Shown: positions 18,752 through 28,682 of the stretch, one piece after another | Position numbering within the stretch: the stretch's first letter is position 1 | Layout: every line of letters begins with the position of its first letter | Assembly: GCF_016107555.1 (NCBI RefSeq) | Contig: NZ_JABASU010000012.1 | Coordinates: 20,040-84,039 of the forward strand | From: Psychrobacter celer | GTDB lineage: Bacteria; Pseudomonadota; Gammaproteobacteria; Pseudomonadales; Moraxellaceae | Reading direction: 5' to 3' | Length of the DNA: 64,000 nt | Translations under genes and position numbers: made by a program | The notes under the pieces: generated by a model | What the model was told of the DNA's origin: nothing | What the model saw: the letters and a program-made list of their open reading frames with translations, nothing else | Databases searched by the model: none

Positions 18752-19429
18752 ATGATTTTCTCCCCTTTGACACACATCTCTGAGCACGGTCAAGATATGC
18801 CTATGATATCGTCCGACCATGTACCAAAAACCAGCGCCGAGCCCATTGTCGTCCATATCATCGACGATGAAGAAAGCGTGCGCCTCTCTTGTGAGTTTTT
18901 ACTTGGGAGCTTGGGAATGCAAGCGCAAGGATGGCCGAGTGCGTTAGCGTTTTTGCAGCAGGTAGATATCTATCGTCCCGCTGTCATCATCAGTGATTTG
19001 ATGATGCCGGAGATGAGCGGGCAGGCGCTACAGGCGTATCTGAATAATCATGATAGCCCTATGGCGATCATCGCTTTGACAGGTAATGGCGAAATTGCGG
19101 ATGCGGTAAATATGCTCAAACAGGGCGCGGCCGATTATCTAGAAAAACCCATAGGCAGTCAGCGTCTACAGCAAGCATTGGCACAGGCGCAAGCATTAAC
19201 CATCAAGCGTGCCAAACTGTACGAGATTCGCAAACTGTATGCTCAGCTGACGGATAAAGAAAAGCTGGTAGCCGATGAGCTGCTACAAGGTAATATCAAT
19301 AAAGTCATCGCCGACCACTTAGATATTGCCGTGCGCACAGTCGAGGTGCACCGCTCACAAGTGATGAAAAAGATGCAAGCGCAGCATGTCAGTGAACTGA
19401 TTCAAAAGCTGGTGCTGCTTGACCCTTAG
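18752..19429 (+). CDS. ttrR: TtrR-like response regulator (REC + LuxR-type HTH)
   Basis: 225 residues. The receiver domain has the acidic pair IIDDEES, phospho-acceptor Asp82 in IISDLMMPEMSG, and Lys in YLEKPIG. A short linker helix leads to a FixJ/LuxR-type helix-turn-helix with LTDKEKLVADELLQG and IAVRTVEVHRSQVMKKM. The first about 25 residues precede the receiver domain, so the start may be the Met at 18797 or 18803. It is the cognate regulator of the upstream TtrS-like kinase and probably activates the divergent TsdA operon. Its stop codon TAG runs directly into GGGCATGTCC, which matches the end of the MITE at 28.7 kb. Confidence 0.85.
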   Translation: MIFSPLTHISEHGQDMPMISSDHVPKTSAEPIVVHIIDDEESVRLSCEFLLGSLGMQAQGWPSALAFLQQVDIYRPAVIISDLMMPEMSGQALQAYLNNHDSPMAIIALTGNGEIADAVNMLKQGAADYLEKPIGSQRLQQALAQAQALTIKRAKLYEIRKLYAQLTDKEKLVADELLQGNINKVIADHLDIAVRTVEVHRSQVMKKMQAQHVSELIQKLVLLDP

Positions 19430-19520
19430 GGCATGTCCTTACTGGTGACTCATTTTTCGGTCTATTTACCAGCTATCTGGGACCTGTTTTTAAATAAGCA
19501 CTGTGCATAATATCAATGAC

Positions 19521-20315
19521 TTAACTTAAAATCAGGCTATCATCTTCGACCTTTTCACCACGGGTTTGCTCGAACATATCGAGCAGGTCATGGACGGTCA
19601 TGCCGCGACGAGTGTCTCCTGCAACATCTAAGACCACTTGGCCTTGATGTAGCATCACCGTACGCGTGCCGTGCGCCAGCGCCTGCTGCATAGAGTGGGT
19701 GACCATCATCGTCGTAAGGCTATTGTCTGTGACGATCTTATCAGTCAGCTCCAAGACAAACGCCGCTGTCTTCGGGTCAAGTGCGGCCGTATGCTCATCT
19801 AGTAATAAGATTTTGGAAGGCTGGAGCGAGGCCATCAGGAGGCTAACTGCCTGACGTTGCCCGCCTGATAGCAATCCCATGCGGTCAGTTAAGCGGTTTT
19901 CTAATCCCAGTTTAAGTACGGACAGCTTTTCGCGAAACAAATCACGGTTATTTTGGTTTAAGGCAAAGCTCAACCCACGCTTGCCGCCACGTTTGTACGC
20001 CAGTGCCATGTTTTCTTCGATAGTGAGCGCCTCGCAGGTGCCCGCCATCGGGTCTTGAAACACGCGAGCGACCCAGTGCGCGCGCTGATGCGCGGTTTTT
20101 TTGGTGACATCAATACCATTAAGTAAGATTGAGCCACTATCGACACGTGTGGTACCACTGACAGTATTCAAAAACGTGGATTTACCAGCACCATTGGTAC
20201 CAATCACCGTCACAAACTCACCATCTGCAATGTTGAGATTGATGCCGCGTAGCGCCGGATTTTCGATAGGGGTGCCTGGGTTAAAGGTTAACCGCAAATC
20301 TGTGGCTTGCATCAT
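19521..20315 (-). CDS. ABC transporter ATP-binding protein (COG1101-type)
   Basis: 264 residues. Walker A GTNGAGKST (39-47), signature LSGGQRQ (148-154), Walker B ILLLDEHTAALDP (168-180) and the switch His in VTHSM are intact. It energises the importer encoded by the three genes upstream on the minus strand (permease, two binding lipoproteins). Systems of this type, often with substrate-binding proteins of COG2984, have mostly unknown or amino-acid-related substrates. It is the last gene of the operon, 66 bp after the permease. Confidence 0.9.
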   Translation of the reverse strand: MMQATDLRLTFNPGTPIENPALRGINLNIADGEFVTVIGTNGAGKSTFLNTVSGTTRVDSGSILLNGIDVTKKTAHQRAHWVARVFQDPMAGTCEALTIEENMALAYKRGGKRGLSFALNQNNRDLFREKLSVLKLGLENRLTDRMGLLSGGQRQAVSLLMASLQPSKILLLDEHTAALDPKTAAFVLELTDKIVTDNSLTTMMVTHSMQQALAHGTRTVMLHQGQVVLDVAGDTRRGMTVHDLLDMFEQTRGEKVEDDSLILS

Positions 20316-20381
20316 AGTCGTTATTCCTTATTGTCACTTTAAGACAGTCACTTCAAGCTTGTATTGCTACTTTACCCACTA

Positions 20382-21281
20382 TTAAGCGCGAGCCTTGCGA
20401 GATAAAAACTTGGTTTTGGCTTTTGGTAGTACCAGTGCCAGTACCACCAGTAGGGCGGTGATTAGGTTTAAATCCTGCGGACCAAAGCCGATGCTACGTA
20501 GTGTATCGCTCGATAGCGCCACCTGAATAAACAGCTTATATAGTACCGCCCCGACGATAACAGCAAAGGTAATCAGCCAGATACGCTTGGCAGGAATGAT
20601 GGTCTCACCGATGATGACGGCTGCTAGACCAATGACAATGGTACCGATACCGATAGAGATGTCCGCGCCGCCTTGTGTTTGTACAAACAAAGCACCTGCC
20701 AGTGCGATTAGACCATTGGATATGGCCATACCGATGATGGTCATCCATGAGGTGTTGATACCTTGGGCTTGTGCCATCCGTAGGTTGGAGCCTGTGGCAC
20801 GCATCGACAAGCCAGTTTCAGTGTTATAAAACCAATCTAAAAACAGCTTGGCCAGTAAGATCACCACCCCAATGATCAAGCAGCGCATCCAATAGCCGTT
20901 GCCATCGGTTACCAAGCTGCTAAATACAGTGGTCTCACCAAGGAGCGGTAAGTTTGGCGCACCCATGATGCGCAAGTTGACAGAGTATAGCGCGACCATC
21001 ACCAAGATACTGGCAAGTAGCTGCAAGATACCCAGCTTGACGTGGAGCCATGCCGTGACGATACCTGCGACTGATCCTGCGAGCATACCAAACGCGCAAG
21101 CAAGCCATGGGTTGATACCAGCGACGATAGAGATACCAGCGACAGCGCCGCCGAGCGGAAAGCTGCCATCAGCCGTCAGATCAGGAAAGTCGAGCGTACG
21201 AAATGAGATCAGGACGCCAAGTGCAACAAGGCCATAAATCAGACCGCTTTCAAGCGCACCAAAAAAAGCAATTAAAGACAT
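20382..21281 (-). CDS. ABC transporter permease (COG4120-type)
   Basis: 299 residues with about 8-9 hydrophobic segments. The inner-membrane-permease motif region reads GSNLRMAQAQGINTSW followed by GMAISNGLIALAGALFVQTQG, similar to branched-chain-type and BMP-type importer permeases. It forms the channel for the adjacent ATPase and is fed by the two upstream binding lipoproteins. A single permease gene implies a homodimer. The start has no clear Shine-Dalgarno, so its level may depend on readthrough of the hairpin at 21484-21536. Confidence 0.88.
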   Translation of the reverse strand: MSLIAFFGALESGLIYGLVALGVLISFRTLDFPDLTADGSFPLGGAVAGISIVAGINPWLACAFGMLAGSVAGIVTAWLHVKLGILQLLASILVMVALYSVNLRIMGAPNLPLLGETTVFSSLVTDGNGYWMRCLIIGVVILLAKLFLDWFYNTETGLSMRATGSNLRMAQAQGINTSWMTIIGMAISNGLIALAGALFVQTQGGADISIGIGTIVIGLAAVIIGETIIPAKRIWLITFAVIVGAVLYKLFIQVALSSDTLRSIGFGPQDLNLITALLVVLALVLPKAKTKFLSRKARA

Positions 21282-21483
21282 AAGAGATCAGTAAGTCATA
21301 ACCAAGTGTCCGGCGCGAGAGAGTCACATAAATGCGCGGCGATTGCCACACTCATATAAACGCCAAACAGCTAAGCGGTGAATTTAACAGATTAAACAAT
21401 CTGCGGTTAGGGTAAACCAAAACATATCACGATGAATAACGATCATAAGCTACCTTGGTTTTAATTATATAGGCCGATCGGAC

Positions 21484-21536
21484 AAAACCAACGACAGACA
21501 GCCATGAATAGCGCTCGCTGTCTGTTTGGTGGTTTT
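21484..21536 (-). terminator. large hairpin between binding-protein gene and permease gene (partial terminator/processing site)
   Basis: AAAACC (21484-21489) pairs with GGTTTT (21531-21536), and ACAGACAGC (21494-21502) pairs perfectly with GCTGTCTGT (21517-21525). On the minus strand the stem is followed by GGTTTTG, giving a weak T tract. Placed 46 bp after the first binding-protein stop, it would favour more binding protein than permease, as in many ABC operons. Confidence 0.6.
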
Positions 21537-21581
21537 GCTGATAGATAGACGCTGCTATGTGACGTCAAAGATAGAAGGTCG

Positions 21582-22619
21582 TTATTCTATCACTTCTTTG
21601 GCGTTATCGATAACCGCTTGTGATAAAGTAATGCCTTCTTCAGTCGCATGTTTTGGACTGACATACAAATCTAGCGCTTGCGGCGTATAGACAGGGATAG
21701 CGCCGGCTTTTTCACCATTTAAGATACGCACAACGATTTTGCCAGTTTCGCGGCCAAGATCGTAGTAGTTGACGCCCAACGCCGCCACCGCACCGCGCTC
21801 GACTGAGCTGGTGTCTGAGGCAATCAGCGGAATCTTACTTTCTTTGGCGATTTGGTATAGCGACTCATAAGCCGACACCACGTTGTTATCTGTTGAGGTG
21901 TAGATCATATCCACCTTACCCTCAAGACTGCGGGCGGCCATGGCGATGTCGTTACTACGCTGTGCTGGCGCTTCATGCACATTGATACCAAGTGGCGTCA
22001 GCTTTTCTTTTAGGTTTTTTAGGATGATGGTTGAGTTGACTTCACCTGGGCTATAGACGTAACCGACGTTTTTTAGGTCTGGGATGATCTGACGCATCAG
22101 CTCGATTTGCGGCTCATAGGGTAGCGCATCTGATGCGCCAGTGACGTTGGTGCCTGAGCCATCAAGTTTCGGTACTAGCTTGGCGGCGACAGGGTCAGTC
22201 ACAGCCGAAAATACCATCGGAATGGTGCTGGTCGCTGCTGCAACAGACTGAGCGGATGGGGTGGCGATCGCGACAATAGCGTCTGGCTCATCCGCGACAA
22301 ACTGCTTGGCGATCTGTCCGGCTGTTGCCGTATTGCCTTGTGCGCTTTGAAAGTTAACCGTTAGGTTTTCACCGTCTTTAAAACCTGCTTCATCGAGCTC
22401 GTCGATCACGCCTTTACGTACGTCATCTAAGGCAGGATGCTCGACAATGGCGGTAATGGCGACCGTTTTCATTTGCGTGGCGGTACTGTCTGTCGCACCG
22501 TCAGCACTATCGGTGTCTTGGGCTGTCTGATTACAGCCAGTTAAGATCGCAGTACAAACGCCGCCTAATAACAGCGCCTTACTGAAGTTGAAATGACCAA
22601 AACGGTTTTGATAAAACAT
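21582..22619 (-). CDS. ABC transporter substrate-binding lipoprotein (COG2984-type), copy 1
   Basis: 345 residues from the ATG at 22619, chosen because AGGAG lies 8 nt upstream; the frame is open to 22628. A signal peptide ends in a lipobox ILTGC. The mature part is a two-lobe periplasmic-binding fold: KTVAITAIVEHPALDDVRKG opens it and SPKHATEEGITL lies near the end. It is highly similar throughout to the next gene upstream, sharing NFQSAQGNTATAGQIAKQF and VYSPGEVNS, so the two are tandem duplicates. It delivers substrate to the permease downstream; the substrate is unknown. Confidence 0.88.
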   Translation of the reverse strand: MFYQNRFGHFNFSKALLLGGVCTAILTGCNQTAQDTDSADGATDSTATQMKTVAITAIVEHPALDDVRKGVIDELDEAGFKDGENLTVNFQSAQGNTATAGQIAKQFVADEPDAIVAIATPSAQSVAAATSTIPMVFSAVTDPVAAKLVPKLDGSGTNVTGASDALPYEPQIELMRQIIPDLKNVGYVYSPGEVNSTIILKNLKEKLTPLGINVHEAPAQRSNDIAMAARSLEGKVDMIYTSTDNNVVSAYESLYQIAKESKIPLIASDTSSVERGAVAALGVNYYDLGRETGKIVVRILNGEKAGAIPVYTPQALDLYVSPKHATEEGITLSQAVIDNAKEVIE

Positions 22620-22727
22620 AGCTCTCACTCCTGAAAATAATAATGTGTCCGTACATTATTTAATAGATGGGTAAAGGATAACGTCAGTTGACTGTGTCAT
22701 ACAATCACTGCATCACACGCCCTATGA

Positions 22728-23771
22728 CTACTGCGCAGTGGTTTGTGCTTTTTTGTCGATATTGATGGCGTTTTTTAGCAAATCCTCACTCAAGCTTACG
22801 CCTTGCTCAGCGGCATGCTTTGGACTGGCGTACAAGGTTAAGGTGTTCATGACCTCAGGCTTAATGGCGCTCACGGCTTCACCATTTAGCACGCGATAGA
22901 CCATCTTGCCTGTGGTACGACCAAAATCATAATCATTGACCCCAAGTGCGGCGGTCGCGCCGCGTCGTACGCTAAACTCGTCCGAAGCAATCACCGGAAT
23001 ATCCAGCTCGTTGGCTGCGCCTGCCATGGCTTCAAAGGCGGATACTACGTTGTTGTCAAGCGAGGTATAAATGACATCGGCACGACCTGAGAGGCTGCGC
23101 GTTGCCATGGCGACATCGGTTGGGCGATTGGCCGTGACATCTAAGATGGTAAGGCCATAATTTGGCGCGGCTTTTTTGAGCTGATCGAGCACCACCACAG
23201 AGTTGACTTCACCTGGGCTATAGACATAGCCGATGGTTTTGGCATCGGGGACGATTTTTTTGATATTGTCCAGTTGCGGCTCGATAGGCAGCTCACTTGA
23301 TAGGCCAGTGACATTTGACTGGATAGGCACGTCATTGGCGTCGATGAGTTTTGCCGCCACAGGGTCTGAGATGGCGGTATAAATCACAGGGACGGTTTTG
23401 GTAGAGGCTACCACTGACTGTGCCGAGGGCGTCGATATGGCGACGATGGCATCAGGGTTGTCGCCGGCAAACTGTTTGGCTATTTGCCCTGCGGTGGCAG
23501 TATTACCCTGCGCACTTTGGAAGTTTACTGTGAGGTTTTGACCTTCGATGTAGCCATTATCAGCCAGCTCATCAATGATACCGCGGCGCATCTCATCTAG
23601 CGATGGATGTTCGACGATCTGGGTGATGGCCAAGGTCTTGGCAGGTTTATCGGCATCAGTACCAGCACTATCGGCGGCGGTGTCGGTAGCGTCTGAGCAG
23701 CCCAGTAGTCCAAGGGCAGCGCTCATGGCGGCACCATATAGGCTAAAGCGTAAAGTAGTAGCAAAGGTCAT
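22728..23771 (-). CDS. ABC transporter substrate-binding lipoprotein (COG2984-type), copy 2
   Basis: 347 residues; lipobox LGLLGC. It has the same fold and length as copy 1 and shares long blocks with it, but differs in the signal peptide and several ligand-lobe stretches. It is the first gene of the four-gene importer operon (two binding proteins, permease, ATPase), with a 108-bp gap to copy 1. Two binding proteins sharing one permease suggest a widened substrate range or different affinities; this is inferred. Confidence 0.88.
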   Translation of the reverse strand: MTFATTLRFSLYGAAMSAALGLLGCSDATDTAADSAGTDADKPAKTLAITQIVEHPSLDEMRRGIIDELADNGYIEGQNLTVNFQSAQGNTATAGQIAKQFAGDNPDAIVAISTPSAQSVVASTKTVPVIYTAISDPVAAKLIDANDVPIQSNVTGLSSELPIEPQLDNIKKIVPDAKTIGYVYSPGEVNSVVVLDQLKKAAPNYGLTILDVTANRPTDVAMATRSLSGRADVIYTSLDNNVVSAFEAMAGAANELDIPVIASDEFSVRRGATAALGVNDYDFGRTTGKMVYRVLNGEAVSAIKPEVMNTLTLYASPKHAAEQGVSLSEDLLKNAINIDKKAQTTAQ

Positions 23772-24208
23772 GTTATTCTGGCTCGTCGGTTAAAGAAGTG
23801 CAGGTTACCCGAGTCAATATTATGTACATGCTGAGATAACGGGCGAACATCAAAGTAATCAATCCATGATTATTACGTCCATATTATGACAGCAATGTAA
23901 GTTATCGCAATAAAAAATTAAAGCGCATTCGTCATAGGTGTACTTAGTAAGACTATTAGGCATTGTCGTAACCACTGTCATAAGCGTGGTTTTGAGTATT
24001 TAACCATAAGAATTAGCCTCTTAAAGCATTGTCTTATCCAATAAACTGATAGTCAAAAGGCATACAAGCTAGCAACGCATCTATTACGAACCGACTTCAT
24101 AATTAACGTAAGCTAATGTTTATATAAAAATTTTTTATATGAGAAGTAGGGTGCGTCCAAAATCCATATCATTACTATTATTCAAACGCATATTTTAAGG
24201 ATAACATT
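23772..24208. other. 437-bp divergent intergenic region
   Basis: Separates the ABC importer operon (minus) from the small secreted protein gene (plus), so it must hold both promoters. It is AT-rich with no visible gene. TAGGGTGCGTCC at 24147-24158 differs at one position from the MITE right-end sequence near 28.85 kb and could be a degraded insertion end. Confidence 0.4.
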
Positions 24209-24619
24209 ATGAAGACGGCTAATTTAAAGTTATTGACCATCGCTGGCATTACGGCAAGCTCATTGATTTGCCTGCCTGCTATGGCAAAAGACAATCATGG
24301 TAATGGGCACGGTCATGGAAATGGCAAGGGTAACTCTGCTCACATTAGTAAAGATTACAACCATAACAATTATCAAAATAATGGCAATGCCCACCCTAAT
24401 ATTAATGCGTATCGTAATGCTAGCCCTAACGCGTCATTCAAGCGTGACCTTGATAAATACGGTTATAGAGTAGTCGGCAAGCTTGATAGAAGGGATTATG
24501 ATCGTTCTGTTATTTTAGACCGTTATGATGACCGTTACGTACGTATCCGTACGCCAGACAATAAGATTGTGACAGTAATTAATAACACGTTGGAAATTAT
24601 TGATGTTTTGAGTAGATAA
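24209..24619 (+). CDS. small secreted Asn/His/Gly-rich protein of unknown function
   Basis: 136 residues. A clean signal peptide ends LICLPAMA. Residues about 28-75 are low-complexity and rich in Gly, Asn and His (GNGHGHGNGKG), which could bind metal ions. The C-terminal 60 residues form a compact charged domain (YGYRVVGKLDRRDYDR, VRIRTPDNKIVTVIN) that looks like a small beta-rich fold. I do not recognise a named family. AAGGATAACATT precedes the ATG. A bidirectional terminator follows, so it is monocistronic. Confidence 0.75.
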   Translation: MKTANLKLLTIAGITASSLICLPAMAKDNHGNGHGHGNGKGNSAHISKDYNHNNYQNNGNAHPNINAYRNASPNASFKRDLDKYGYRVVGKLDRRDYDRSVILDRYDDRYVRIRTPDNKIVTVINNTLEIIDVLSR

Positions 24620-24650
24620 CAGCGCACTTTAATCTTTTAAGTCAGCCATA

Positions 24651-24680
24651 AAAAAACGGTCTATTTAGACCGTTTTTTTT
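24651..24680. terminator. bidirectional terminator between the small secreted protein gene and metG
   Basis: Stem ACGGTCTA / TAGACCGT flanked by an A run on the left and an 8-base T run on the right, so it works on both strands. It serves the convergent gene ending at 24619 and metG ending at 24728. Confidence 0.9.
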
Positions 24681-24727
24681 CGTTCTTTCTTTAATTATCA
24701 CTTACACCACTACTTAAGTTAATATTT

Positions 24728-26827
24728 TTATGCGAGTACATCACCAATGACACAGTTATCAGGTAGCGTAACGACTGTTAGCTGAGTTTTTGGATCGCCT
24801 GATGACAAAATCATGCCCTCAGAGATGCCAAATTTCATCTTTCGCGGGGCAAGGTTGGTCACGCAAATGACCTTCTTACCCGTCAGTTGCTCAGGCTCAT
24901 AGAACTTACGAATGCCGCTAAACACGTTGCGTGGCTTTTCTTCACCAACATCCAGTGTGAACTGTAGCAGCTTGTCCGCGCCTTCTACGTGATTGCACTC
25001 AAGCACTTTAGCCACTTTCATCTCAACCTTAGCAAAGTCTTCAATACCAATATAATCCGTTTGCTCGGCATCAGTATTAGCGTCTATTGCAGGTGATTTG
25101 TCTTTTGCGGCAGGCTTGTTATTTTCGGTCACAGCAGGCGCATCAGCTTGAGCTAATGATGCTTTAGAATCTTCTACCATGGCTTCAATATCTTTTTCTT
25201 CGATACGTTGCATGAGTGGCTTGAATTTATTGATTTTATGACCCAATAGCCACCCATTGCGGCTGGCAAAGCTTAAGTCTTCAATATTCAGAAACGTTTT
25301 GGCATTGGCGGTCAGCTCAGGCAGTACTGGCGCAAGATAAACCATGAGCTGACGGAAGATGTTGATCGCCACCGAGCAGACGTCTTGCACCTCTTGTTCA
25401 GTGCCTTCTTGCTTGGCAAGTGACCATGGTTTTTTGCCATCGATATACTCGTTGGCCTTGTCCGCACACTGCATGATAAGGCGCATGGCACGGGAGAACT
25501 CGCGGTTTTCATAAGCAGCAGCAATCTCATCGCCCGTTTTGGTGATGTCTTCTAACAACTCAGGCTCAGCGCAGACCTCTGAGAGCATCCCGTCGTATTT
25601 TTTGACGATAAAACCGGCGCTGCGACTGGCGATATTGACCACTTTACCCACCAAGTCAGAGTTGACCTTTTGCATAAAATCTTCTAAATCAAGGTTGATG
25701 TCCTCGACCTTATCCGATAGCTTACTGGCGAAGTAATAACGCAGATACTCTGGGTGCAAGTGCTCGGCATAAGTCTCAGCTTTGATAAAGGTGCCGCGTG
25801 ACTTACTCATTTTTTCGCCATTAACCATTAAGAAACCATGAGCAAAAACGCCCGTTGGCGTGCGGAATTCACTACCGGCTAGCATGGCAGGCCAAAACAG
25901 TGCATGGAAATACACGATGTCTTTACCGATGAAGTGATACACCTCGGTTTTATGCTCATTTTCCTGTGCCCAATAGCGGTCAAAATCGAGCGCCTGATCG
26001 CTGCCTTCGCGTTTGTCGCATAGGTTTTTAAAGCTGGCCATGTAACCCACTGGTGCATCGAGCCATACATAAAAGTATTTGTCTGGCTCATCGCTTGGGG
26101 TATCGGGTATCTGAAAACCAAAATACGGCGCATCGCGAGAGATATCCCAACTGGTGAGACCCGCTTCAAACCATTCTTGCAGCTTATTGGCGACCGAGAC
26201 TTGCAAGCGCTCATCACTGCGGGTCCAGTCTTTTAAAAACTGCTCAAATTCTGGCAAATCAAAGAAATAATGCTTTGAGGTTTTGAGTACCGGCGTGGCA
26301 TCCGACAACGTCGAGTAGGGGTTTTTTAGCTCGGTGGCATCATAGGTGGTGCCGCAGACTTCACAGTTATCACCATATTGGTCTGGGCTAGCGCATTCTG
26401 GGCACTCTCCCTTGACAAATCGATCGGCCAAAAACAATTGTTTTTCGGGGTCAAACAATTGCTCGACATCCTTTGTGCTGATGTGGCCGGCGTTATTTAG
26501 ACGACGATAAATCAGCTCAGAGAACTGTTTGTTTTCTTCTGAGTGGGTGCTGTGGTAGTTGTCAAATTCAATCAAAAACTTTGCAAAGTCTGCTTCGTGT
26601 GAGGCTTTGACCGAGGCGATTTGCTCTTCTGGCGTGACGCCATTGGCTTCTGCTTTGAGCATGATGGCTGTACCGTGCGCGTCATCGGCACAGACATAAG
26701 TGACCTGATGGCCTTGCGCCTTCATGGCACGCACCCAGATGTCTGTCTGAATGTATTCTACAAGGTGCCCCAAATGGATGTAGCCATTGGCGTAGGGCAG
26801 CGCACTGGTTACTAAAATCTCACGCAC
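24728..26827 (-). CDS. metG: methionyl-tRNA synthetase
   Basis: About 699 residues. It charges tRNA-Met with methionine. The HIGH-type motif HLGH lies about 20 residues in, KMSKS ([11 protein letters not shown]) near residue 337, and a zinc knuckle has CPEC and CEVC pairs (about 146-164). A C-terminal tRNA-binding (EMAP/Trbp111-like) domain begins about residue 595 ([25 protein letters not shown]) and is known to dimerise. There is no suitable ATG; the GTG at 26827 has AGGTGA at 6 nt and gives the usual [15 protein letters not shown] start, while the GTG at 26836 overlaps that site. Confidence 0.97.
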   Translation of the reverse strand: MREILVTSALPYANGYIHLGHLVEYIQTDIWVRAMKAQGHQVTYVCADDAHGTAIMLKAEANGVTPEEQIASVKASHEADFAKFLIEFDNYHSTHSEENKQFSELIYRRLNNAGHISTKDVEQLFDPEKQLFLADRFVKGECPECASPDQYGDNCEVCGTTYDATELKNPYSTLSDATPVLKTSKHYFFDLPEFEQFLKDWTRSDERLQVSVANKLQEWFEAGLTSWDISRDAPYFGFQIPDTPSDEPDKYFYVWLDAPVGYMASFKNLCDKREGSDQALDFDRYWAQENEHKTEVYHFIGKDIVYFHALFWPAMLAGSEFRTPTGVFAHGFLMVNGEKMSKSRGTFIKAETYAEHLHPEYLRYYFASKLSDKVEDINLDLEDFMQKVNSDLVGKVVNIASRSAGFIVKKYDGMLSEVCAEPELLEDITKTGDEIAAAYENREFSRAMRLIMQCADKANEYIDGKKPWSLAKQEGTEQEVQDVCSVAINIFRQLMVYLAPVLPELTANAKTFLNIEDLSFASRNGWLLGHKINKFKPLMQRIEEKDIEAMVEDSKASLAQADAPAVTENNKPAAKDKSPAIDANTDAEQTDYIGIEDFAKVEMKVAKVLECNHVEGADKLLQFTLDVGEEKPRNVFSGIRKFYEPEQLTGKKVICVTNLAPRKMKFGISEGMILSSGDPKTQLTVVTLPDNCVIGDVLA

Positions 26828-27054
26828 TTTTATCACCTATATTTTTGTATAAATGGGTTGGTTATCAAACGTCACACGCTGTTTATAAAGGTATGATGAT
26901 GACGTTATCAAGGCTAAAAACTTCTAAAATAAGCAAAAGTCTAAAAAGTGTGTCTATGATACCGTAATTCGGCCAAATTTGTGATATTCCTTAGTAATTA
27001 ACGCTAAGTGATGGCCGATTTTTTATAAAAAACCAGCATCGCTTTGACATAAAA

Positions 27055-27088
27055 AACCCACCAAGCGCAGGCTAAGTGGGTGGTATTT
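27055..27088 (-). terminator. terminator of the GntP-family permease gene
   Basis: On the minus strand ACCCAC and GTGGGT form the outer stem with an imperfect inner helix (TTAGC/GCTTG), followed by a run of six T. It lies about 70 bp after the permease stop. Confidence 0.7.
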
Positions 27089-27157
27089 GTGGTTATCATC
27101 AATCGAAAATAAGACGACTGTAGAGTGAGGTGCGCTAAGGCAAGGCGAGCGGTACGA

Positions 27158-28573
27158 TCAAAAAGAACCAAACATCGTCCCTAAGATGATGATAGCGACC
27201 ACTGCGATCAGCGGAATCACGATGGTGACCATGGCTAGGTTGAGATACGACTGCTTGTGAGTCAAGCCACAAATCGCCAGCAAGGTGATGACCGCGCCAC
27301 TGTGCGGCAAGGTATCCAGACCGCCTGCCGCCATGACTGCCACACGGTGCATCAGCTCAGGGTCGATACCAGCATTGACTGCCATTCTAAGATAGTCCTC
27401 ACCCAAGGTTGAGAGAGCGATACTCAAGCCACCAGACGAGGAGCCAGTGATACCCGCAAGCGTGGTCATAGCAACGGCTTCTGAAATCAAAGGATTGTCA
27501 GGGTTTAGGTTTAAGATGCTATCACGAATGATAAGAAAGCCTGCGAGTGAGGCAATCACCGCGCCATAACCCACTTCCGATGCCGTGTTAAAAATCGGCA
27601 ACATCGAGTCGTAAGTACCACGGTTGATGGTTTTTTTTAGGTTATTCCAATGACCAATACGTAATAGAATCAAAACCGTACAAGCAACGACCAATGAGAT
27701 GATAATTGACCATAGTCCAAGCGAGCCTGCGATATTGAGATCAGGGAACTGCGCTTGTAAGCCGCTAAAGTCCATTGACGGAAAAATGAAATAGGTCATA
27801 ACGGCGTTTAGAGCGATGACCAGCACCAGCGGAATCATCGCAATGGTAAATGAGGTAGGATGCGTACTGAGGGTTTCGGCTTCTTTTTTAACCGCACCAA
27901 CACCGCCCACATCTGCTTCGTCATGCTGACCATAGCCTTCACCTGCGGCATTGGCTTTTTTGGCGCGTGTCTGTAGCCATAGCCAGCCACAGACAAACAT
28001 AATGGTACCGCCGATGATACCCAGTATCGGTGCGGCAAAAACGTTGGTATTGTAGTATGGGATTGGGATAGCGTTTTGAATGGCTGGCGTGCCTGGTAGT
28101 GCTGTCATGGTAAAGGTAAAGGAGCCAAGCGCAATCGCTGCTGGAATCAAGCGCTTGGGTACATCTGCAGCCTTAAATAAATCCTTGGCGATTGGATAGA
28201 TGGCAAAGGCCACAACAAACAACGACACACCGCCGTAGGTCAAGATAGCGCAGACTAAGATGACCGCGAGAATGGCTTTGTTGGCACCGAGTTTTTCGAC
28301 CACAGTATTGGCAATCGCTGTCGCCGCGCCTGAGTCTGCCATTAAGCGCCCAAATAACGCACCTAGCAAAAATATGGGGAAAAACTTAAGCAAAAACCCA
28401 CTTAACGCGCTCATAAACACATCGGTATAAGCCGGAATACTGCTAAGAAAGTCGCCCGACAGTAATACGGCCAGCGTCGCCATAATCGGTGCTAATATCA
28501 GCACTGAATAGCCGCGATAAGCAAAGAACATCAATAATAATAACGTAATAACAATAGCAAATGTGCTAAACAT
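27158..28573 (-). CDS. GntP-family permease, probable 3-hydroxybutyrate transporter
   Basis: 471 residues from the ATG at 28573, where AAGGAGG lies 6 nt upstream; the longer frame to 28591 contains that site, so it is not the start. About 12 transmembrane segments and the GntP pattern (FLLGALFGRLMADSGAA, ALPGTPAIQNAIP, TGSSSGGLSIAL) are visible. GntP proteins import gluconate and related acids; a branch transports D-3-hydroxybutyrate. The divergent CoA transferase and 3-hydroxybutyrate dehydrogenase genes make hydroxybutyrate or acetoacetate the likely substrate. Confidence 0.85.
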   Translation of the reverse strand: MFSTFAIVITLLLLMFFAYRGYSVLILAPIMATLAVLLSGDFLSSIPAYTDVFMSALSGFLLKFFPIFLLGALFGRLMADSGAATAIANTVVEKLGANKAILAVILVCAILTYGGVSLFVVAFAIYPIAKDLFKAADVPKRLIPAAIALGSFTFTMTALPGTPAIQNAIPIPYYNTNVFAAPILGIIGGTIMFVCGWLWLQTRAKKANAAGEGYGQHDEADVGGVGAVKKEAETLSTHPTSFTIAMIPLVLVIALNAVMTYFIFPSMDFSGLQAQFPDLNIAGSLGLWSIIISLVVACTVLILLRIGHWNNLKKTINRGTYDSMLPIFNTASEVGYGAVIASLAGFLIIRDSILNLNPDNPLISEAVAMTTLAGITGSSSGGLSIALSTLGEDYLRMAVNAGIDPELMHRVAVMAAGGLDTLPHSGAVITLLAICGLTHKQSYLNLAMVTIVIPLIAVVAIIILGTMFGSF

Positions 28574-28682
28574 AATCGCCCTCCTTGGCAAAGTTCAATC
28601 AGCGAGTATGCAGGGCATGTTTATGTAGGTCAATAAAATTAATCAAAATATGTAATTTTTGATTTTTTATCAAATATTAATC

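Noticed and set aside
19427..19440. TAGGGCATGTCC after the ttrR stop, matching the MITE left end
   Set aside because: Only about 12 bp match, and no right end or target duplication was found nearby, so no element is called.
24147..24158. TAGGGTGCGTCC resembling the MITE right end
   Set aside because: A single short match without a partner end; not enough for a mobile element.
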